Positions 57,946 to 64,000 of a DNA stretch of 64,000 bases are shown here, piece after piece. Position 1 is the stretch's first letter; every line of letters begins with the position of its first letter. Made by a program: the position numbers and the translations under genes. Source of the stretch: Nymphaea colorata (taxonomy: Eukaryota > Streptophyta > Magnoliopsida > Nymphaeales > Nymphaeaceae). The notes under the pieces are model-generated. The model was not told the origin of the DNA. It did not search any database and saw nothing but the letters and a program-made list of their open reading frames with translations. The stretch spans positions 2,149,528-2,213,527 of the forward strand of contig NC_045140.1 in the NCBI RefSeq assembly GCF_008831285.2. Direction: 5' to 3'.

Positions 57946-60535
57946 TTATTCCAGAGGGCCTGCCCATTTCCCCTGCCTCTGGGGTACTGTGTGGCATTAG
58001 GCCTGAGTGGGCAGCGGGCCATCTTCAGCTCAAGGTTGCACACTTCACCTTCAATGGTTGAGGAGCGTATTGGCCTTACCATAGCCTTGGCTTGGCTATG
58101 GCATGGTCGGCTGCAGTAACATTGTTGACAAGCCCGGTCATGCCAGCTGGAACCGGCTGATCAAGCCTACCCTAGCATCGTCGGGTGACGTTAGGCTGGA
58201 TGGTACCATTAAACTTAGAATCACTAAACGAGTCCAATTGTATGACCCGCAGACTACAAAAATGTTCATGCATGGGTAGGGGCGGAGCCAGGATTTTGTT
58301 CCAGGGGACCAAATAGTTCAACCTCGGAACTGGGTTGGGTCAAATTCAACCCAAATAAAAAAAATCCATTGCACAACAAACAATCTAACAATTATGAAGA
58401 GTCTGAATATGTGTTCATAATCGCATGCATGAGAGCACCTGATAAACGACAATCTAACAATTAAAGTTAAAGTATGTTTTCATAGATATGCTCTAAAGAT
58501 TATGAGGAGTCTGAATATGTGTTCATAATCGCAAGCAAGTGGAATACAGCTTGAAAAATCGCCACCCCTGAAAATCGAAACGATAATGTGCCAGCTACGT
58601 GCCCCCACTTCAACGAGCTATGCTACACCCCTTGAGACAGTTTCATCCAGGCTTTCTTCCTTAAAATTAATTTCTACCAGAAAGTTTGGTAGGTGGGTTA
58701 GAAATGCTAATTGTAACTGTAAAAAAAAAAAAAAAAAAAAAATCAAATTTTGTCAAATGGTTTGGACAAATTTTTATGGAGCTGCAAACTTACAGCTCAA
58801 ATTAAGCTGAGTACGCATCGAAGCTGGGAGATTGCGAGTCGTCCCGTAGTCTAGTCCGAACATCCAGATCAAGAGCCGTGCTCATGGTTATTCCCACTTT
58901 GACACCACTTTTGGAATGTTATAAAGAGGTCATATTCGAATAAGCCGTACCCTTTGGCAGACCCGATTAAGATAGAGTGCAGATTCGACTCTGAGTTCAT
59001 ATTGGAATTCGTGAAATGAATGAAAAGTCTCTGACGATATCTAAGTCAGATTCTTAAAACTGCAACTATATGCATTTCAAAGTCCGACTTTGATGTTTTC
59101 AGAAACATGATCTTGATCCTATCACGCACTCGATGTTGAAGTCATGGTCCGATACAAAATTTTCGGTATGTTACCATTGCGAGCATTTTTTTCACACGAA
59201 TGTGTTCCTCTCTCTCCAGTACGGACATATTCTTACTTTATAGTGTCCGTATATTTTCTTAAATGTTCCTTTCACACATTTCTTTGTACAAATAGATTCC
59301 ACGTGACCTCAAATAAACCAGAAATCAATATATTACACGAAACTTTTGAAATTTGTCTACCATACTTAGTAGGACTAGGGACCAATGAGGGTCAGGCCTT
59401 CAATTTGATTCTCATGAGCACTATTTCTTTGGAATGCAAAAGGTGGCAGACACTATTCTCGAGTTGAACGTAAATTCACCAAGCCTTGATGCAGCTTTCA
59501 ACCCTAGGAATATGGAAAAGGATAGGGGTCTTTGGCCTAGCACTCGAGCCGTGGGATTCCCTCATGCTCGCACAACAACATGTATAGATCATATTTGTAA
59601 TCTATTAACCAGGCACTAATTTTTGGGCAATTATTACAAGTAATACATTTGTTCTAAATGTCATGTCCATGGAGAACTGCATGAACCATACTAGACACAG
59701 TCTCTTAAATAAGCAAGACAATTAGGATCCATATAGATCTTATAGAACTTGGGTAGTTTGAGGCCTCACAGTATTAAACTTTACCTCTTTGAAGACTGCC
59801 CATCAAGTGGTCATCATTCTGAATCAAACCCTGCTAGAGGATAGGTCTCTCACCAATTTATTATAATAAATACAAGAAATTACTACGCATCAAAGCAAAA
59901 GAAAAAACAATTAATGGAGAGAATAGTAAGCCAAAACTTGCTGTTAATAGTGAGAATATTAATAGAAAACAACAACAACTATAATAACATATCGTTTTGC
60001 AGTACCAAAATCAGTAAGTCCAAAGTATTAATGTTAAACAAGAAAAATGTCCCATTAATTACTTTAGAAGATCCCATTCATTGATTTCTTGCTCCCAAGA
60101 TATGGATGTCCCCAGTTGGGTGCCAGCAAAACAGGGGAATTATTTGTCAGAATATAGCGGGAATGAAATTCCACTGGTCAAACATCCTACCATAGAATAA
60201 TTTCATGCTTTAATAGTTATTGTGAACGATCTAGCAGCCTATTGACTTGAATCTGAATCCCCTTGGGGTGGACAAGTAAATGTCGCTATTCGCCACCGAC
60301 TTCTCCTTTCTCTGTCTTGTTTGAACAGCAGACGGTCTAAGTTAAACAATCTTATCAAATCCAAACGAGAGAGAGAGAGAGTCTAATGCATAGATTAGTG
60401 ATTGAACCCTGGCCGCCAAAACAGCCATTCAACACGTAAATGAAACACAAAAAAATTGCTTTTGAGGTGTCAATGTAAAAACAAGTACTTTTTATGAGTT
60501 CATGTAAACAGTTGCCCGCATATTGTCCACACATA
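57946..60535. other. Gene-free stretch
   Basis: No gene supported. A diverged direct repeat (AGTCTGAATATGTGTTCATA) occurs at about 58400 and 58509, and a poly(A) run at 58721-58742. The frame at 59144-59467 and the open stretch to 59619 have no recognisable motif. Confidence 0.4.
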
Positions 60536-60975
60536 GGGATTGCAATATATTCGATTTGAATCGGATATCTGACCGATTCGATCTGATCCGAAAAAATCGG
60601 ATATGGATAAAAATTTAATATCTGATTAAGAAATCGGATCGGATTCGGATTTAATAAATGACATTCGATCGGGTTCGGATTAGGATATACATGAATATCG
60701 GATCGGATACGGATTCGGATCGGATTCAGTTTTAGACAAATATCCTCTATCTAATACTTGAAAAATGGCAAAATCCGGTTCAAAATTCGGATTCGGATTC
60801 GGATATAAATATAAAAATCGGATTCGGATTGTAAAATCGGATTTCGGATTCGGATTCGGATATGACTTTGCTTTATTCGAATTCGAATCCGAATCCGAAT
60901 CCGAGTATATGAATATCCGAAAAAACGGATATGGTTGAAGATGTATTCGATCCAAATCCGATCCGTTGACATCCC
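60536..60975. mobile_element. GGGATGTCAA-family TIR element, longest copy (440 bp)
   Basis: TA (60534-60535) then GGGATTGCAATATATTCGAT; the end is CCGTTGACATCCC then TA (60976-60977). The interior is dominated by hexamer-like ATCGGATTCGGATTCGGA words and their complement near the right side (TTCGAATCCGAATCCG), giving strong self-complementarity. Confidence 0.75.
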
Positions 60976-61385
60976 TATCCACACATCCATACTTTGTTCC
61001 TTTGTTTGTATTCTGCTGGACCCATTACCAGATCCTCTGCAAAGAGTGATGCCGATATGGTGTGCACTTCTGTCTTTTGTTCCTGCCCATATAGTTTGAA
61101 TTATACTTTGGACCATTGCTCAGATCCTGAAAAGATTATGTCAGTAGTTCCTTCAGCCTTTAAGCTGAATATATACTAAATGGCAGTTGAATTAAGCCTC
61201 TCTTCTTGATATTCTAAGGGGTTTGGATCCTAAGAGGATCAACCATTGCAAGCACTTAATTTGGACCTATGGGGTCTATATAGGTCCTTGGGCTCGGTCT
61301 AATTGTAAGGGATCACAATACAATAGTTACCTAAACAACGATTAAGTTTATATTTTGTCAATAAGGTTGTGTTTGATAACAATAA
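60976..61385. other. Gene-free stretch
   Basis: No gene or assignable repeat seen. Confidence 0.4.
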
Positions 61386-61618
61386 GGTTGTGTTTGATAA
61401 TCACGCAGATCCGCAGTGGTCTCATATCTCAGATCACCACGGATTTCAGATCACCTGTTTTTAAGTCTCTCCCAAATCGGATCTTAAATCCATGATTTTT
61501 ATACTATAACATGGATTTGAGATCCACGTTGGGGGTGAATGCTAAAATCTACATGTTGATAAAAATGTGGATTTCGAGTCCCGTCAGATATGAAATCCGT
61601 CGAGCATCAAACACAACA
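61386..61618. mobile_element. Harbinger-like MITE with GGTTGTGTTTGAT ends (233 bp)
   Basis: TAA (61383-61385) then GGTTGTGTTTGATAATCACG; the right end is GAGCATCAAACACAACA then TAA (61619-61621). The first 21 bp including TAA (CAATAAGGTTGTGTTTGATAA) are duplicated just to the left, from 61360. GATC-rich interior, no coding capacity. Confidence 0.65.
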
Positions 61619-61621
61619 TAA

Positions 61622-62384
61622 AGGAGACAGGAGGCGGACCACACACCGCCAGTTACAAGAAAAATTTAAGGCATTGTCCAGTGAATAAAATTGTGCCGAC
61701 ACCAACAATTACGATTTTTTGCGACAACCCAAAAACCGTTAATCCTTTTTGGGCTTTCATCGCTATTATTTCCCCGACAACAGGTCCCGTCGACAAACGT
61801 AATAATAGCGACGGAATTAGCCGTTGGCTTTGTCAAGTAGCATTGCTGTATGGTTACATCTGTGACAAATTTTGTCGGTGTATGTGGCAGCAATATTCGA
61901 AATGTATAAGATCTGTTGGAAAAATGAGGGGGGATAAATGCTGAACTCTTCATTTCTGGCAACTTCAACCACCGGCACACCGCTCCAGCGGCACGACACC
62001 TGGAACATCATCCATGTGCAGTTCAAAAAACGAAGTGAGCGTCAAGCTCACCTGGAACAAAGATGGTGAAGAGGAATTACAGTCTACAACAGGTTCTGGA
62101 TGGAAACGGTGAACGTTGAAGATGTTTGATTTAAGGTAGAAAACGGCCTTGAAGGAAACTAGGCATGCTCTTCTATCCTTTTCTGGATAAGCTTCATCCA
62201 ACCTTTGCTATAATTGAAACCAGAAGCACTCTCGAATTGTTATCAACAGCAAGGTGCTCCAAGGTGGTATCCATTATCCAACAGTTGGAGTTCGAAAAAA
62301 GGGTCTTCCTTTCAGAGATAATAGGAGGTGCTTAGCAATCTCTTTCCCGTTGTAGTAATTGTGGCAGTGATTAGCTAAATGCAA
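61622..62384. other. Gene-free stretch
   Basis: No gene recognised. The minus-strand frame 61666-61980 has no family motif. CGACGGAATTAGCCG-type words at 61695-61830 resemble CACTA subterminal DNA but are not decisive. Confidence 0.35.
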
Positions 62385-62995
62385 ACTCCTCTTTTGCATA
62401 CAGTCAAGGCTCGCAAACGCCTCTCACAGTCGCAGAGTGTGAAAGTGAACCATTCACTGTTCATCAAGGCCAGCCTCTCTGATGACAATGATGCCATCAG
62501 CTGTGTCATCAACTCCCATGCTTATTGGATTTTGGTGGCTCAGAATATGCAGTCCAAGTATTCGACAAATTCCCCATCTATATTCCTTTGAACACCCTCA
62601 TTTGAAGCACATTTAGTACGCTATGATTTCCAAAAATTGATGGTTTACATTGTTCCATGTTTATTACTTATACACGGTTATCTTATACTGTTTGTTGTGA
62701 TGTAGATTATGTTACTGCTCTGGATTCAGCATGGGTGAAGTAGTTGTAGATGCTAGGATGGTCTCTGACAAGCTGAATAGAAGGGATTCTATAATATGGA
62801 ACGGAATTACATAGAATAAGGGATTAATTGTGATGGGAAAAGTGCGGTCTTCCTCTCTTTCTGCCTTGAGATGTGCAGAAGAATGAAGTACAACGAGAAA
62901 CTGTAAAATGGATCAATGTTTTGAGTGCCTGTAGTCATGGTCTGGTCGACAAAGGATTGAATGTTTTCTCCTTGTTTATTAGAAGCATGAGATCA
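62385..62995 (+). pseudogene. Decayed PLS-type pentatricopeptide repeat gene
   Basis: Frameshifted pieces read in order as a plant PLS-class PPR protein: FIKASLSDDNDAISCVINSH, then GSEYAVQVFDKFP, then YCSGFSMGEVVVDARMVSDK with LNRRDSIIWNG, then VLSACSHGLVDKGLNVFSLF. These correspond to the usual 'iKtGl..D.fv.n.LI..YaycG..e.A.qvFDk.p', 'DAr.vfD.m..RD.i.WN.mI' and 'vLsACSHaGLvdeGl..F'. Stops and frame changes between pieces show it is dead. It is unrelated to the P-class gene at 21976-24663. Limits are approximate. Confidence 0.6.
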
Positions 62996-63079
62996 TGACA
63001 GCATGAAAACAAGCTCAATTGTTTATGCTCAGAAGATCAGGCACAAAATAATTATAGCAATAGGTCTTGATCATTTTTT

Positions 63080-63809
63080 ATGTTTGGAAGTGAATTCCAG
63101 TCATGCCTCAAGGAAATTCATGCTAATTTGTTAAGAAAACATTTAGAACGACTCGAAACAAATTCTCCAGATCAGCACTTGGAAGAGCAAGTGGATATCG
63201 AGAATGCAGAGGAGATTGGAACGGGATTTAGAAGGTATTTCTCTGCCAAGAAGCTTTTGTCCCCTTGCTGGCTTGCATGTTTTCTTTGTTGCATGTCAAA
63301 CCAGTTTTTCTCTTATGCAGAACCTCTTGCTTATTCTCCTGAGCTGAGGGGTGATGAGCCGACTAATGAATTGGAAGAAGACATCGGTTCATATTCACCC
63401 GAGTTATTGCATGGTGAAGAAGATGAAGGAATTAATCCTGAACATGATAGGGCTGAACTGGTAATAATATTTCTTTTAAACATCTTCTTGTATCCTGTTG
63501 TCATGTTGCTTGGAAAATATATGGTATACTGCCTCTTTTCAACCCACATTCTCTTTCTCTCCTCCATTCTGACCCTTTGCATGTGACATGAAAATGATGA
63601 TTCTGTAACAGGAAAAAAGGCGTGTGGCTGTACTGCAAGAACATAGGAAGCGACTTCAAGAAGCAGCAGCTGCTGCATGGCCTGCTTTGGCTGATGAAAG
63701 CATGGATTTCACAAATCAAGCAAGGGCGATTGCTCTGAAAGCAATGGGAGGCATGGAAGAGGTTGATGCTGTCTTTGGTTCTGGTGCAGAAGTTAACCTT
63801 GATTCACAG
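63080..63809 (+). CDS. Unrecognised multi-exon gene, partial (continues beyond the right edge)
   Basis: Three exons fit: A about 63080-63234 (donor AGAAG|GTATTT), B about 63350-63460 (acceptor CTGAG|G, donor ACTG|GTAATA), C 63612-63809 (acceptor AACAG|G, donor CACAG|GTTAGT). Phases agree: GFRR|GDEPTNELEED in A-B, DRAEL|EKRRVAVLQE in B-C. The product is highly charged: Glu/Asp-rich around YSPELLHGEEDEGINPEHD, then a helical Lys/Arg/Glu stretch (EKRRVAVLQEHRKRLQEAAA) and PALADESMDFTNQARAIALK. This suggests a nuclear or scaffold protein, but I recognise no family. Exon A may start at ATG 63080 or be internal (AG at 63097-63098). An unspliced reading through A-B is also open, so the first intron is less certain than the second. 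Confidence 0.5.
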
Positions 63810-64000
63810 GTTAGTCTTGTCTTGCTCTCATTTCATCCTCCTTTGAAATATATTTTCAGTCATTCACGTGGGGAAGGATGAGTTTCAATTAGCTTCCAGC
63901 TGGAATTAGTTTTTTCCTTTCCGTAACAAAAAGGATTCAGTATCTCGAAAGAATGGGAAAGTAGACCTTTGTATTAGGTTTGCAGTCGGATTTCTTTTGC
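63810..64000 (+). other. Intron of the right-edge gene
   Basis: It begins GTTAGTCTTG after CACAG and shows no further exon before the window ends. Confidence 0.5.

Noticed and set aside
60680-61116. Two frames of 100-121 codons rich in Asp-Ser and Ile-Arg repeats
   Set aside because: They translate the GGATTCGGAT words of the 60536-60975 element.
1-64000. A biosynthetic or defence gene cluster around the UGT and lipase
   Set aside because: The genes are separated by 10-kb repeat blocks, lie on different strands and have no shared pathway; no P450, terpene synthase or other partner enzyme is present.

Overview
This is a plant nuclear genomic window, almost certainly from a flowering plant. 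The genes are plant-specific: a CLAVATA2-type receptor-like protein, a plastid FMN-hydrolase-like HAD protein, a long P-class PPR protein, a UDP-glycosyltransferase and a class I phospholipase A1-like lipase. They have GT-AG introns up to about 4 kb long, are separated by AT-rich DNA, and lie among TIR elements, decayed Ty1-copia and LINE pieces and many (AT)n and (CT)n(AT)n microsatellites. I cannot name the species. I saw no rRNA, tRNA, CRISPR array or prokaryotic feature.

Layout: 2-1012 (+) is the 3' part of a CLV2-like gene cut by the window start. 6646-16495 (+) is a seven-exon FHY1-like gene whose reading phase I followed across all six introns; the introns carry a copia remnant, TIR elements and microsatellites. 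21976-24663 (-) is a PPR gene with 22 PPR motifs, probably with a tiny first exon near 26150 and a 1.49-kb intron. 30505 to about 32250 holds a recent broken copy of the 3' end and downstream flank of a UGT; the intact intronless UGT is at 38407-39807 (+). 50619-51929 (-) is an intronless lipase. About 62385-62995 (+) is a decayed PPR gene, and from about 63080 (+) an unrecognised multi-exon gene runs off the right edge.

The remaining DNA (26.3-30.5, 32.3-38.3, 39.9-50.5 and 52.1-62.3 kb) is repeat-dominated. I could delimit several TIR families by their ends and target duplications: a TA-flanked GGGATGTCAA family with six copies, a TA-flanked GGGGTGAACA element, three TAA/TTA-flanked Harbinger-like elements (one swollen by mirrored polypurine and polypyrimidine tracts), a GGTACGTGAC family whose arms carry mirrored microsatellites, and a foldback element. 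A tandem duplication of about 1.1 kb (46.43-48.67 kb) was later invaded by one of these elements.

The genes belong to unrelated pathways (meristem signalling, flavin metabolism, organelle RNA handling, small-molecule glucosylation, lipid hydrolysis); nothing suggests a cluster or a new multi-gene system. The most interesting signal is at the PPR 5' end. A 116-bp tandem duplication there has copied a 3' splice site and created a possible in-frame 45-nt cassette exon.
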